Below are positions 25,114 through 34,205 of a stretch of DNA of 64,000 nt, one piece after another. The DNA comes from UBA2040 sp041674745 (GTDB taxonomy: Bacteria; Bacteroidota; Bacteroidia; Flavobacteriales_D; Crocinitomicaceae), in assembly GCA_041674745.1 (NCBI GenBank), contig JBAYVD010000012.1, positions 1 through 64,000 of the forward strand, written 5' to 3'. The notes beneath the pieces were generated by a model. The model was not told the origin of the DNA. It made no database searches and was given only the letters and a program-made list of their open reading frames with translations. Both the position numbers and the translations under genes were made by a program. Positions within the stretch are counted from its first letter, which is position 1, and the number at the start of each line of letters is the position of its first letter.

Positions 25114-25500
25114 TTAAGGAAGACAAATCACTTTCATTTCTTTGGTGAATTTGTTTCCATCTACGTCTTTTATGGCTTCTACTCGCACGGTCACTTGCGT
25201 TGTATCGCTCAAATTGTTGACCCAATGCTCATGAAAGTTGTAAGCACTCGCTTCTATATCGTATTTGTTAGAAAAGAGTTCAACGCCTGTCGCTGTATTG
25301 AGAATAAATACGTTGTATCCTTTCATGGTGCCATCTCCAGAAATTGTTCCTTCGGCGTGCACTTGATTGTAGGACTGAACTGTATCGCCCAAAACAGGCA
25401 AAGTATAGGTAATTTGAACCTTTGAAGCTCCTTTGTCTTCTTTCTTTTTACAAGCGCTGATTGTCAACACGACCAGTCCAACATAATATATCCACTTCAT
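25114..25500 (-). CDS. Small lipoprotein of the copper locus, unknown
   Basis: A 128 aa lipoprotein (VLTISACKKKED). The mature part is an immunoglobulin-like beta domain (KVQITYTLPVLGDTV..YNQVHAEGTISGDG) with a potential metal-binding NFHEHW segment near residue 91. It may belong to a DUF4625-like group, but this is uncertain. Its start overlaps the stop of the outer-membrane protein gene by 4 bp, so the two are translationally coupled. Confidence 0.65.
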   Translation of the reverse strand: MKWIYYVGLVVLTISACKKKEDKGASKVQITYTLPVLGDTVQSYNQVHAEGTISGDGTMKGYNVFILNTATGVELFSNKYDIEASAYNFHEHWVNNLSDTTQVTVRVEAIKDVDGNKFTKEMKVICLP

Positions 25501-26414
25501 TTTTTACTTTTTATAAAATAATTAATACCGAATCGAATCATTGCTTTTTGTTTCACCAAGTTTTCATTTAACTTTTGCTGGATCGGGACGAACACTTGTC
25601 CGCTGATATTCCAGTTTTTGTAAGCGATAAACCAATTTGCTTGAACGTTTAGAATGTTTCCACCGTTGAACGAATCTTCAGAATACAGCCCATTTTTTCG
25701 ATCTTTCCAATTGTGCGTGAAATTTACACCCAATTGAGGAACTAGGCTAATATTCTCTGAAATTTTCATTCGGTAATAGATTAGCTGCGATACATTTAAC
25801 GCATTTCCAAATCGGTATTTGTACTTGTTTTCCGTTTTATAGGTGAAGCCCGTTTCATTTTGCAACCCAATTTGTTTATACTGAATCGCATAATTTACAT
25901 TGGCCATGAAATCAGTTGAACCTGTTCCTGGCAACATATTCACTTCATCGAAACCGAGTTTGAAAAATTGACCCGTCGGCGCTTTTACGCCTAGACCAAT
26001 CGTTCCTGCATGTCGGAGTTTTCGTTGAATGGAATCCATGTTGTCAACAAATACAAAATTCCCCATGAACACCGCATCGCCAACACCTTGGATGCTGGTA
26101 TTCACACTGTCCATTTTTTGGTTGTGCACAAACGGAATAAAAGCTTGAACTTGCCACCGTCGCCCTAATCTAAATCTACCCATCAAATCGGTAGAAGTGA
26201 AAAATTGCTTTGAAATCCCTCTAAAACCGTGTCCATCTGGAGCAGGTTGACTTTCAAACCAGCGAAAGGTTGTGCGCATACCCACAAGATGATACTTGGA
26301 AGTAGGCAACATACCCACGGTGAACGCACTTGTAGCACATCCGCAAATGTCACAAGCCAATGCATGGGTGGTTCCTCCTAGCAAAAGGAGAATTCCAATT
26401 ATTGTTTGTTTCAT
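25497..26414 (-). CDS. Outer-membrane beta-barrel protein with N-terminal CDICGC motif
   Basis: A 305 aa protein. Immediately after the signal peptide (about 20 residues) the mature N-terminus contains ACDICGCA, three cysteines suited to binding copper. The remainder is a run of amphipathic strands with aromatic ends and a C-terminal IRFGINYF-type strand, as in outer-membrane channels. Located between two copper-type lipoprotein genes and a small Cys-rich protein gene, it may pass copper or a copper complex across the outer membrane. That role is inference. Confidence 0.7.
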   Translation of the reverse strand: MKQTIIGILLLLGGTTHALACDICGCATSAFTVGMLPTSKYHLVGMRTTFRWFESQPAPDGHGFRGISKQFFTSTDLMGRFRLGRRWQVQAFIPFVHNQKMDSVNTSIQGVGDAVFMGNFVFVDNMDSIQRKLRHAGTIGLGVKAPTGQFFKLGFDEVNMLPGTGSTDFMANVNYAIQYKQIGLQNETGFTYKTENKYKYRFGNALNVSQLIYYRMKISENISLVPQLGVNFTHNWKDRKNGLYSEDSFNGGNILNVQANWFIAYKNWNISGQVFVPIQQKLNENLVKQKAMIRFGINYFIKSKK

Positions 26415-26437
26415 TTTAATTTTAATACATGAACGAC

Positions 26438-26457
26438 TGCTGTCTTTGCAGACAGCA
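26438..26457. repeat. Perfect hairpin in the copper operon leader
   Basis: TGCTGTCT pairs with AGACAGCA over a 4-base loop, 24 bp upstream of the CDICGC gene on the minus strand. It could be an operator, an mRNA-processing stem or a translation regulator; there is no T-run on the minus strand. Confidence 0.55.
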
Positions 26458-26508
26458 TCTACAACTGTTTCAGAAAAAACAGTTTTTATCGAGCGGAATT
26501 TTTAAAAA

Positions 26509-26901
26509 TTACGCTACGAAATGATCGTGTGAAAAAGTCGGCGGATGAAAAACTTTGGCAACGTACCCTACCAATTTGGCTTGAATAGTTGCATGGGTGT
26601 GTTCTCTTTTTTCGAAATAAACCGTATTCAATTCTATCACGTCATCCAAAGAGCAGAAATAGTAATTGATGGTGTCTTCAAATTTTTGTTTGGTTTCTTT
26701 TTTCTCCTTTTTCTCTTCTTTTGCCAATTCTTTTGCGAGATGACATTTTCCGTTACATTTCAAAACGGGTTTGTCCTTGTTTTCGCACAAATTTTTGGCA
26801 ATGTACTCTTGGTTGATCAAAAAGTCGAGGTAAATAAAAATCTTTCCGCCTGCATTCAGAACAAACGCTAGAGTAAGGATGTATGCGAAAATTGTCTTCA
26901 C
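26509..26901 (-). CDS. Small Cys/His-rich membrane-anchored protein, first gene of the copper locus
   Basis: A 130 aa protein with an N-terminal hydrophobic segment (IFAYILTLAFVLNAGGKIFIYL) and then a cysteine-rich stretch LCENKDKPVLKCNGKCHLAKEL. A Lys/Glu-rich helix follows, and the C-terminus is rich in His (FSHDHFVA). The CNGKCHL motif looks like a metal ligand set. It resembles small proteins found beside copper genes in Bacteroidota, but no named family is recalled. About 95 bp separate it from the next gene in the operon. Confidence 0.65.
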   Translation of the reverse strand: MKTIFAYILTLAFVLNAGGKIFIYLDFLINQEYIAKNLCENKDKPVLKCNGKCHLAKELAKEEKKEKKETKQKFEDTINYYFCSLDDVIELNTVYFEKREHTHATIQAKLVGYVAKVFHPPTFSHDHFVA

Positions 26902-26952
26902 GATAAATTCTTAATTGGAAAGTGTTTTTTTTCGGTACAAATGTCGGGAAAA

Positions 26953-27175
26953 AAGTTGCAAGTTGCAAGTTGAACGGCTTCTTCGAAGCGTTCTTCGAGT
27001 TGCAAGTTCTGTGTGGTTGATTCCTCCTGTTTTTTGTATTTAAAATAGGGGTTGAACGGCTTCTACGAAGCGTTCTTTAAGTTGCAAGTTTTGTGCAGCT
27101 TTTCCCAGAGGAATCCGCCACACAGAACTTGTAACTTTGAATTTGCGAAGCAAAGAACTCGCAACTTGCAACTTA
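26953..27175. repeat. Palindromic repeat element of the AACTTGCAAC family
   Basis: About 220 bp built as a long imperfect inverted repeat. The left arm (26953-27031, containing TTGCAAGTTCTGTGTGG) is mirrored by the right arm (27104-27175, containing CCACACAGAACTTG). A direct copy of GTTGAACGGCTTCTNCGAAGCGTTCTT occurs twice (about 26969 and 27051). The right arm shares most of its sequence with the tandem units at position 1. It occupies nearly all of the gap between the copper locus and acs. It has the look of a non-coding mobile or REP-like element; no target-site duplication is evident. Confidence 0.7.
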
Positions 27176-27178
27176 TTT

Positions 27179-29092
27179 TTACAATCTATTTTCAATAATC
27201 TCTTCCACACATTCTGGATTCAACAAAGTGGAAATATCGCCCAAGGAATCCAATTCTTCTGAGGCAATTTTCCGAAGGATACGACGCATGATTTTACCGC
27301 TTCGTGTTTTTGGTAAGCCCGTCGTGAATTGAATTTTTTCTGGTTTTGCAATAGGTCCGATAATTTTGGAAACCAAGTCCAAGATTTCTTTACGCAAAAC
27401 ATTCAAGGTTTCCGTATCGTGCACCAATTCCACATTTTTCAAAGTAACGAAAGCATAGATGCTATTTCCTTTCAGATCGTGTGGGTAACCAACAACCGCA
27501 GCCTCAGTAATCATTGGATGCTCATCGATGGCATTTTCAATTTCCGCCGTTCCTAAATTGTGTCCACTAACGATAACGACATCGTCCACACGGCCGGTAA
27601 TTCGGTAATTTCCTTTTTCGTCTCTTTTGGCACCATCTCCGGTAAAATACATGCCTTTGAAGGCGCTAAAATACGTATCGATGTAGCGTTGGTTATCCCC
27701 ATAAATGGTTCTTGCCATGCTCGGCCAAGGAAATTTCACGCACAAACGACCTTCCGCTTCCATGTCCGTAATTTCATTGCCTTTTTCGTCGACCAAACAA
27801 GGTTGAATCCCGGGTAAAGGCAAGGTTGCGAAGGTTGGAATCGCTTCTGTAATTCCCGCTAATGGCGAAATCATAATTCCTCCTGTTTCGGTTTGCCACC
27901 AGGTATCCACTATCGGACAGTTCTTTTTACCAACATAATCGTTGTACCAATCCCACGCTTCGTGATTGATGGGTTCTCCAACCGTTCCTAATACACGCAA
28001 AGAACTCAAATCGTGTCGATTGACAAAATCGATATCCGCTTTTTCCAAAGAACGAATCGCTGTTGGTGCCGTATAGAAAATATTTACTTTGTGTTTTTCC
28101 ACGACTTCCCAGAATCGGCCGGCGTCTGGATAATTTGGAATTCCTTCAAACATCACAGTGGTTGCTCCAGCGCTCAATGGCCCGTACAAAATGTAACTGT
28201 GTCCTGTAATCCAACCGATATCCGCCGTACACCAATAGATTTCTCCTTCTTTGTATTGGAAAACATTTCGGAAGCTATAATTGGTATACACCATGTATCC
28301 GCCCGTCGTGTGCACCATTCCTTTTGGTTTCCCTGTGCTTCCAGATGTATACAAAATGAACAATAGATCTTGTGCGCTCATTGTTTCCGCCGCACAAACA
28401 TCATTGGCTTGTGGGAAAACATCGTGCCACCAATGATCTCTACCTTCCACCATTTCACATGGGGTGTTGGTTCTATTCAAAACCACTACATTTTCGATCG
28501 TTGGGCAAGAAACCAATGCTTCATCTGCAATGGATTTTAACTCCGTGACTTTGTTCCCTCGGTATCCAGCGTCGGCAGTCAATAATATATTACACGTCGC
28601 ATCGTTGATTCTGTCGCTCAAACTTTTGGAGCTAAATCCGGCAAAAACGACCGAATGAACCGCGCCAATTCGGGCACAAGCTAAAACTGCATACGCCAAT
28701 TCAGGCACCATCGGCATGTACAAACAAATGCGATCGCCTTTTTTCGCGCCCATACTTTTCAGCATATTGGCCGTTTTGTTTACATTTTTCGCCAATTCAT
28801 TGTACGAAATATGCAACGCTTTTTCGTTGACGTCATTCGGTTCGAAAATAATAGCCGTTTGTTCACCTTTTGTCGCTAAATGACGATCGATGCAATTTTC
28901 GGTAATGTTCAGTTCGGCTCCTTCGAACCATTTTACTTTTGCTTCATTCAGGTTTCCAGTTAATACTGAATCCCATTTTTTTCTCCAGGTAAAATCGCTT
29001 TCTGCGAAATCTCCCCAAAATTGTTCGGGATTTTCTACACTTGCTTTGTAAGCCTCTTGGTATTCTTGAAAATTTGATACAATGTGTTTCAT
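27179..29092 (-). CDS. acs: Acetyl-CoA synthetase
   Basis: A 637 aa AMP-forming acetate-CoA ligase. Motifs: YTSGSTGKPKG (about residues 259-269), WWQTETGG, the hinge region near TGDGAKRDEKGNYRITGRVDD, and the regulatory lysine motif PKTRSGK near the C-terminus. It activates acetate to acetyl-CoA through acetyl-AMP. The gene lies 13 bp after the propionyl-CoA synthetase gene, at the end of a minus-strand series that begins with an acetate-sensing kinase and regulator. Confidence 0.95.
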   Translation of the reverse strand: MKHIVSNFQEYQEAYKASVENPEQFWGDFAESDFTWRKKWDSVLTGNLNEAKVKWFEGAELNITENCIDRHLATKGEQTAIIFEPNDVNEKALHISYNELAKNVNKTANMLKSMGAKKGDRICLYMPMVPELAYAVLACARIGAVHSVVFAGFSSKSLSDRINDATCNILLTADAGYRGNKVTELKSIADEALVSCPTIENVVVLNRTNTPCEMVEGRDHWWHDVFPQANDVCAAETMSAQDLLFILYTSGSTGKPKGMVHTTGGYMVYTNYSFRNVFQYKEGEIYWCTADIGWITGHSYILYGPLSAGATTVMFEGIPNYPDAGRFWEVVEKHKVNIFYTAPTAIRSLEKADIDFVNRHDLSSLRVLGTVGEPINHEAWDWYNDYVGKKNCPIVDTWWQTETGGIMISPLAGITEAIPTFATLPLPGIQPCLVDEKGNEITDMEAEGRLCVKFPWPSMARTIYGDNQRYIDTYFSAFKGMYFTGDGAKRDEKGNYRITGRVDDVVIVSGHNLGTAEIENAIDEHPMITEAAVVGYPHDLKGNSIYAFVTLKNVELVHDTETLNVLRKEILDLVSKIIGPIAKPEKIQFTTGLPKTRSGKIMRRILRKIASEELDSLGDISTLLNPECVEEIIENRL

Positions 29093-29105
29093 TTTGTGTT
29101 TTTAT

Positions 29106-30977
29106 TTAAATTTTTCTATAAACATCTTCTATTTCCCCTAGCACGGATACATCATCCAATGTGCTGGGAACTAAATAATCTTTGTGATCATGCATGGCCG
29201 ATAAAATCTTGCGTACGATTTTACCGCTTCGCGTTTTTGGTAAACGTTTCACAATTCGCACTTCTTTCAAACAGGCGATGTGTCCGATCGTTTCGCGGAT
29301 TTTTTCTACCAATTCTATTTGCAATTGTTCGGCGGTAATTTCTACGTTGTCTTTTAGAACCACCAAACCACTCGGTACTTGACCTTTCAAATCATCATCC
29401 ACCCCAAAAACAGCGCATTCCGCAATCGCAGGATGTCCTGCAATCACTTCCTCCATCTCGCCAGTCGACAAACGATGGCCGGCCACATTGATGACGTCAT
29501 CGATTCTACCCATGATAAAAACATAGCCATCTTCATCGATAAAACCACCATCACCACTTTTGTAATAACCGTTGAAATCCTGTAAGTACGATCGTTCAAA
29601 ACGCTCACGGTCTTCCCATAGCGTTGACAAACATCCAGGAGGCAGGGGTAATTTCACGGTAATGAATCCTTCTTGATTGGCGCCCAATTCTTCGCCCGCG
29701 TCATTTAAAATTTGAACGTCGAAGCCACAAACAGGAATCCCAGAGGAGCCTGCTTTGATTGGTTTTGGGTCAATTCCCATTGGGTTGGCAACAATTGGCC
29801 AACCTGTTTCCGTTTGCCACCAATGATCGACTACGGGTACGTTCAATTTCTCACTAGCCCAATGCAAGGTAGCGGGATCGCAACGCTCGCCTGCCAAGAA
29901 AAGATTTTTTAACGTAGAAATATCATTTTTCTTCAGCAATTCACCCTCTGGATCTTCTTTTTTGATTGCCCGAATAGCAGTAGGAGCCGTGAACAAGGTA
30001 TTTACTTTGTGTTCCTCAATCACACGCCAAAAAGCGCCTGCGTCGGGTGTTCGAACTGGTTTTCCTTCGAAAAGAATGGTCGTACAACCCTGAATTAAAG
30101 GAGCGTAAACGATGTAGCTGTGACCAACAACCCAACCAATATCGCTCGCTGCCCAATAGACTTCGCCTGGTTTTGCGGCGTAAATTACATCCATGCTGAA
30201 TTTTAATGCCACGGCATGTCCTCCGTTTTCACGTAAAATTCCTTTTGGTTTTCCGGTTGTTCCGGAGGTATACAAAATATAAAGCGGGTCCGTAGCTTTT
30301 AGTGAAACACAATCGATTCGTTTGTTCGAGTGAATGAAAGTATCCATATCCAAAGCTCCTTCAAGGTCTTCTGTTTTGTCATTTTCTCGGTATTTCACGA
30401 CAACATGACTAACAGGATGCTTGGATTCTTTTAAAGCTTGCTGCACCAAATTCAAATAATGAATTTTTTTACTGATTTCAATTCCAAAATTGGCCGTTAG
30501 GATGGCTTTTGGTTTCGCATCGTCGATACGTAAGGCCAATTCATGTGGGGCAAATCCACCGAAAACAACGGAATGAATGGCGCCGATTCGTGCACACGCC
30601 AACATGGCCATGACGGCTTCGGGAATCATCGGCATATAAATGACCACGGTATCACCCTTTTGAATGCCTAAATCGGAAAGCTCAGCTGCTAGAGCGCTCG
30701 TTTTTTCAGTTAATTCAGCATACGTATATTTTTGCACTGTTTCGGTAACTGGACTGTCATAAATCAAGGCATTTTGATTTCCGCGACCTTCTTTCACATG
30801 ATGATCTAAGGCCATGAAACAAGTATTCATTTCTCCATCAGCAAACCAATTCCAGTCATTCCCTTTGTGCTGAAGAATGGTTTTGGGTAAGGTAAACCAA
30901 GGTAATTTTTTCGCTTCTTCTTCCCAAAATAAATTCGGGTTTTCAATGCTTTTTGAGTAAATTGCTGTGTATGACAT
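29106..30977 (-). CDS. prpE: Propionyl-CoA synthetase (acyl-CoA synthetase of the PrpE group)
   Basis: A 623 aa AMP-forming acyl-CoA ligase. YTSGTTGKPKG, WWQTETGWP, MGRIDDVINVAGHRLSTGE and the C-terminal PKTRSGK are all present. The phrase VYWAASDIGWVVGHSYIVYAPL and overall length favour PrpE over a second Acs; substrate is probably propionate. It starts 1 bp after the response regulator stop, so kinase, regulator and both ligases are likely one transcript. Confidence 0.87.
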   Translation of the reverse strand: MSYTAIYSKSIENPNLFWEEEAKKLPWFTLPKTILQHKGNDWNWFADGEMNTCFMALDHHVKEGRGNQNALIYDSPVTETVQKYTYAELTEKTSALAAELSDLGIQKGDTVVIYMPMIPEAVMAMLACARIGAIHSVVFGGFAPHELALRIDDAKPKAILTANFGIEISKKIHYLNLVQQALKESKHPVSHVVVKYRENDKTEDLEGALDMDTFIHSNKRIDCVSLKATDPLYILYTSGTTGKPKGILRENGGHAVALKFSMDVIYAAKPGEVYWAASDIGWVVGHSYIVYAPLIQGCTTILFEGKPVRTPDAGAFWRVIEEHKVNTLFTAPTAIRAIKKEDPEGELLKKNDISTLKNLFLAGERCDPATLHWASEKLNVPVVDHWWQTETGWPIVANPMGIDPKPIKAGSSGIPVCGFDVQILNDAGEELGANQEGFITVKLPLPPGCLSTLWEDRERFERSYLQDFNGYYKSGDGGFIDEDGYVFIMGRIDDVINVAGHRLSTGEMEEVIAGHPAIAECAVFGVDDDLKGQVPSGLVVLKDNVEITAEQLQIELVEKIRETIGHIACLKEVRIVKRLPKTRSGKIVRKILSAMHDHKDYLVPSTLDDVSVLGEIEDVYRKI

Positions 30978-30978
30978 T

Positions 30979-31344
30979 TTATTCTTGAATTAATTCTTTT
31001 ACTTTTTGCACAATATCTGTGGTGCTAAACGGTTTCGTGATATAAGCGCTTGCCCCAACCTCTAATCCTTTTTGAATGTCTTCTTCCTTGCTTTTGGCTG
31101 AAAGAAAAATAACCTTTGCATGGCTCGTTTCATTCGAACTTTTTATGGCTTCGCAAACTTGGTATCCATTCATTTTCGGCATCATAATGTCGAGTAAAAT
31201 CACATCGGGTCTGTGTTCATTGGCTAATTTTAAAGCCTCTTCACCATCCTGCGCCACGAATACTTCGTATCCCTTTTTGCGCATTAGATAATCAAGTGAA
31301 ATGAGAATGTTTGCGTCATCTTCGGCGATTAGTACTTTGTTCAT
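30979..31344 (-). CDS. Single-domain response regulator (CheY-like)
   Basis: A 121 aa receiver domain with no output domain. Acidic pair EDD near residues 7-9, phosphoacceptor Asp in VILLDIMMPK (about residue 52), Ser in IFLSAKSKEED and Lys in ITKPFS. Its start overlaps the end of the symporter-kinase gene by 4 bp, so the two are a matched pair. It must act by protein-protein contact; which protein it drives is unknown. Confidence 0.93.
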   Translation of the reverse strand: MNKVLIAEDDANILISLDYLMRKKGYEVFVAQDGEEALKLANEHRPDVILLDIMMPKMNGYQVCEAIKSSNETSHAKVIFLSAKSKEEDIQKGLEVGASAYITKPFSTTDIVQKVKELIQE

Positions 31345-34019
31345 TTGGAGATATAATTAGTTGGTAGTAAGATACTGAATTTCGCACCATTTTCATAGGT
31401 GTCATCGAGCCAAATTTGGCCTTTGTGCAACAGGATAATTTCACGGCAAATCGCCAATCCTAGACCGTTACCATTTTTGGATGAATTGTTTTGAATTTGG
31501 TAGAATTTGTCAAAAATATTTTGACCTTCTTCGGCGGATATGCCTTCTCCGTTGTCTTTGATGTTGATTCGAATCGTATCGTCAATAAAATAAGAAGTAA
31601 GGACGATTTCGGGATTTTCTTGATTGCCATATTTGGCAGCATTCGAAATCAAATTGATGAATACCTGTTTGATTTTATCGGCATCCACTTCTATATTGTC
31701 TAAACTTTCCTGCAAATGACGGGTAATTTGCACATTTTTCTCTTTGAGAATGCCATCACAAGCCATGATGCTTTCTTCCAATAATTGATTGATGTTGGTT
31801 GGGGCCAATTGTAATTCTGATTTTCCTGATTCATATTTCTCTAGATCGAGAACTTGGGAAATGAGTCGTGATAATCGCTCCAATTCTTGTCCCATGATTT
31901 TTTTAAAACGTTTGCGATCTTCCGGATTTACATCCTCTTCTTGCAAGATTTCCGTAAAAGCACGAATAGAGGTAATGGGTGTTCTAATTTCATGGGTGAT
32001 GGTGTACAAAAACTCATTTTTCAGTTCATCTTGTTTCACTAAGAGACTGTTGGCAGTGGTTAAATCTTGGGTTACCTTCTGTAAATCAAATGAGGTTTTT
32101 TGCAATTGTTTGTTCAGTTCCAAAATTTCCTTGCTTTCTTTCAAGATGGAAATTACATCATCCATGCGAATCTCTTCTTCCTGGGAAACCGAACTCACCA
32201 TGATTCTGGCCGATGAGGTTCCGACAACACCCGCCAATACATTTTCTGTGTAGGCAACAAATTTTCGGTCTGCTTTTTCTTCGTCAATTAATTCTCCCTG
32301 ACTGTAACGTTTTTCAAAAATGCGCAAAGCTTGAATGGCCTTGTTTTTACCGAGAAATGAATGAATCAAATCCGATAAATCTTTGTTTCGAGCCACACCT
32401 CGCCAATACAAGTTTTCTTCGATGTTGCCGGAATAATCGTACACATCCACAAACAATTCCGCTTGATTCATTTCCATCGAACTTTGTGAAGAAAAAATAG
32501 ATAAACCGATGTAAAACAGCGTATTGAAAAATAAACTCCAGAACACGCTTCCAGATAATTGACTCGGCATGTGAATGCCAAATAGTTCTTCTGGATTGAA
32601 AAAATGATGACCTTCTAAAAAAGACAATGCACTCAATCCGAAACTACCGTTGTGAATCAGCATCGGAAGAATTAAGGTATAAAACCAAATAGCTGCGCCT
32701 ATGGCAATACCCCAAATCGCTCCTTTTTTGTTTCCTTTTTTCCAGAAAAGAGCCCCAATCGTTGCAGGAGCAAATTGTGCTACTGCTGCAAAAGAAGTGA
32801 GTCCAATGGAAACCAATGAGTTATTGAACGCAACAAATTCATAATACAAATAGGCCAAAATAGCGATGACAAATACAGAGGATCGCCGAACGATACCCAC
32901 ATAAGAAATAAATCGCTGAGGTTCTTTGAATAACTTCAATTTGAAAACAAAAGGCAAAAGAATGTTGTTGGTGAGCATCGTTGCCAAAGAGATGGTACTT
33001 ACAATGATCATTCCGCTAGCCGCCGCAAAACCACCAAAGAATGCAATAGTCGCCAAGACGGGTTGTTGATTGTTCAAAGGCAGATTCAACACAAAATAAT
33101 CAGGGTTAAATCCTTCACCCAAACTGATTTTCCCTGCAATCGCAATCGGAATAACACACAAATTGATTAAAAGCAAATACAACGGAAATTGCCAAGAAGC
33201 TTTTTTCACGTGTTGCTCATCCACATTTTCAGTGATGGCCATTTGAAATTGACGGGGCAATAAAAAGAAGGCAAAAAGAGACAAAATAACCATCGAACCC
33301 CAATGAAAAGAATCGATGGGTTTTTGAGGGATCATTTCTTGATTGGTTTCCCAACCACCGTTATCGGAGATGATGAAAAATGCAAAAATGGCAATAACGA
33401 TTAAGGACAGCAGTTTTATGATGGATTCCAACGCAATGGCCGCAACAATTCCTTCGTGTTTTTCGGTTAAATCGATTTTTCGAAATCCAAAAAGTATGGT
33501 AAAAATAGACAAGGCAAAAGCAATCACAAATCCAGTATCAATGCCAAATGAGCCCAATTGCAAATTTTCTTGATCCGTAAGAATGAAAATACTTTCACTA
33601 ATGGACTTCAGTTGTAAGGAGATATAGGGGATAATTCCAATGACGGAAAAAACAGAAATCAAAACACCCAGTGAAATGCTTTTTCCATACCGGTTGGATA
33701 AAAAATCCGCGAGTGAGCTGATTTTCTGAAGATTGGAAATCCGTATCATTTTTCGTAGAACGAACCAGAGCAAAACGCATCCGATCAGTGGGCCAATGTA
33801 GATGGTAAGGAAGTCGATTCCTTGTTCTACCGCTCGACCAACGCTGCCGTAAAAAGTCCAAGCCGTGCAATAGACGGCTAACGAAAGACTATAAACCCAC
33901 GGTTTTTGAAGCAGACTTTTTTTACGAAGGGATCTTTTTTCTGCGAAGTTGGCGGCCATAGAAAGTAAGCCGAGATAAATCAGGGCCACTATAACCAAAA
34001 ACCACACAGATAAATTCAT
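31341..34019 (-). CDS. Sodium/solute symporter-histidine kinase fusion (CrbS-like)
   Basis: About 892 aa. Residues 1-490 form a sodium:solute symporter-type domain with about 13 helices. A STAC-like linker follows (near VDVYDYSGNIEENLYWRGVAR), then a coiled coil, HisKA with THEIRTPITS and an ATPase domain with NLISNAAKYG, DNGEGI and GNGLGL. In gamma-proteobacteria the similar CrbS sensor controls acs, so acetate sensing is the likely role. ATG 34019 is preferred because it overlaps the stop of a 57-aa gene as ATGA; the alternative ATG at 34034 lies within that gene. It is an inner-membrane protein. Confidence 0.9.
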   Translation of the reverse strand: MNLSVWFLVIVALIYLGLLSMAANFAEKRSLRKKSLLQKPWVYSLSLAVYCTAWTFYGSVGRAVEQGIDFLTIYIGPLIGCVLLWFVLRKMIRISNLQKISSLADFLSNRYGKSISLGVLISVFSVIGIIPYISLQLKSISESIFILTDQENLQLGSFGIDTGFVIAFALSIFTILFGFRKIDLTEKHEGIVAAIALESIIKLLSLIVIAIFAFFIISDNGGWETNQEMIPQKPIDSFHWGSMVILSLFAFFLLPRQFQMAITENVDEQHVKKASWQFPLYLLLINLCVIPIAIAGKISLGEGFNPDYFVLNLPLNNQQPVLATIAFFGGFAAASGMIIVSTISLATMLTNNILLPFVFKLKLFKEPQRFISYVGIVRRSSVFVIAILAYLYYEFVAFNNSLVSIGLTSFAAVAQFAPATIGALFWKKGNKKGAIWGIAIGAAIWFYTLILPMLIHNGSFGLSALSFLEGHHFFNPEELFGIHMPSQLSGSVFWSLFFNTLFYIGLSIFSSQSSMEMNQAELFVDVYDYSGNIEENLYWRGVARNKDLSDLIHSFLGKNKAIQALRIFEKRYSQGELIDEEKADRKFVAYTENVLAGVVGTSSARIMVSSVSQEEEIRMDDVISILKESKEILELNKQLQKTSFDLQKVTQDLTTANSLLVKQDELKNEFLYTITHEIRTPITSIRAFTEILQEEDVNPEDRKRFKKIMGQELERLSRLISQVLDLEKYESGKSELQLAPTNINQLLEESIMACDGILKEKNVQITRHLQESLDNIEVDADKIKQVFINLISNAAKYGNQENPEIVLTSYFIDDTIRINIKDNGEGISAEEGQNIFDKFYQIQNNSSKNGNGLGLAICREIILLHKGQIWLDDTYENGAKFSILLPTNYISK

Positions 34020-34189
34020 TTTTTGTGGATCCATTTATTGGCGAAAATCAAAATCGCCCAAAGGAGAAAAATATAAAATGACGCATTGACGAGTGTTAAC
34101 CGTCCAAAAGCACCGACAATGGCTTGCATAGCTTGCAGTGAAAAGAGCAAGGCGAAAACAACCGCAACGAAGGTGAGTTTTTGGTTCAT
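34016..34189 (-). CDS. Small two-helix membrane protein (57 aa) coupled to the sensor kinase
   Basis: ATG at 34189, TGA at 34018-34016. The product has two hydrophobic segments (FVAVVFALLFSLQAMQAIVG and ASFYIFLLWAILIFANKWI) and a basic end (KWIHKK). The ATGA overlap with the sensor kinase start implies translational coupling. It could stabilise or tune the kinase's symporter domain. No family recognised; the coupling is seen, the role is inferred. Confidence 0.6.
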   Translation of the reverse strand: MNQKLTFVAVVFALLFSLQAMQAIVGAFGRLTLVNASFYIFLLWAILIFANKWIHKK

Positions 34190-34205
34190 TTTTTAAGCAA
34201 CATTC

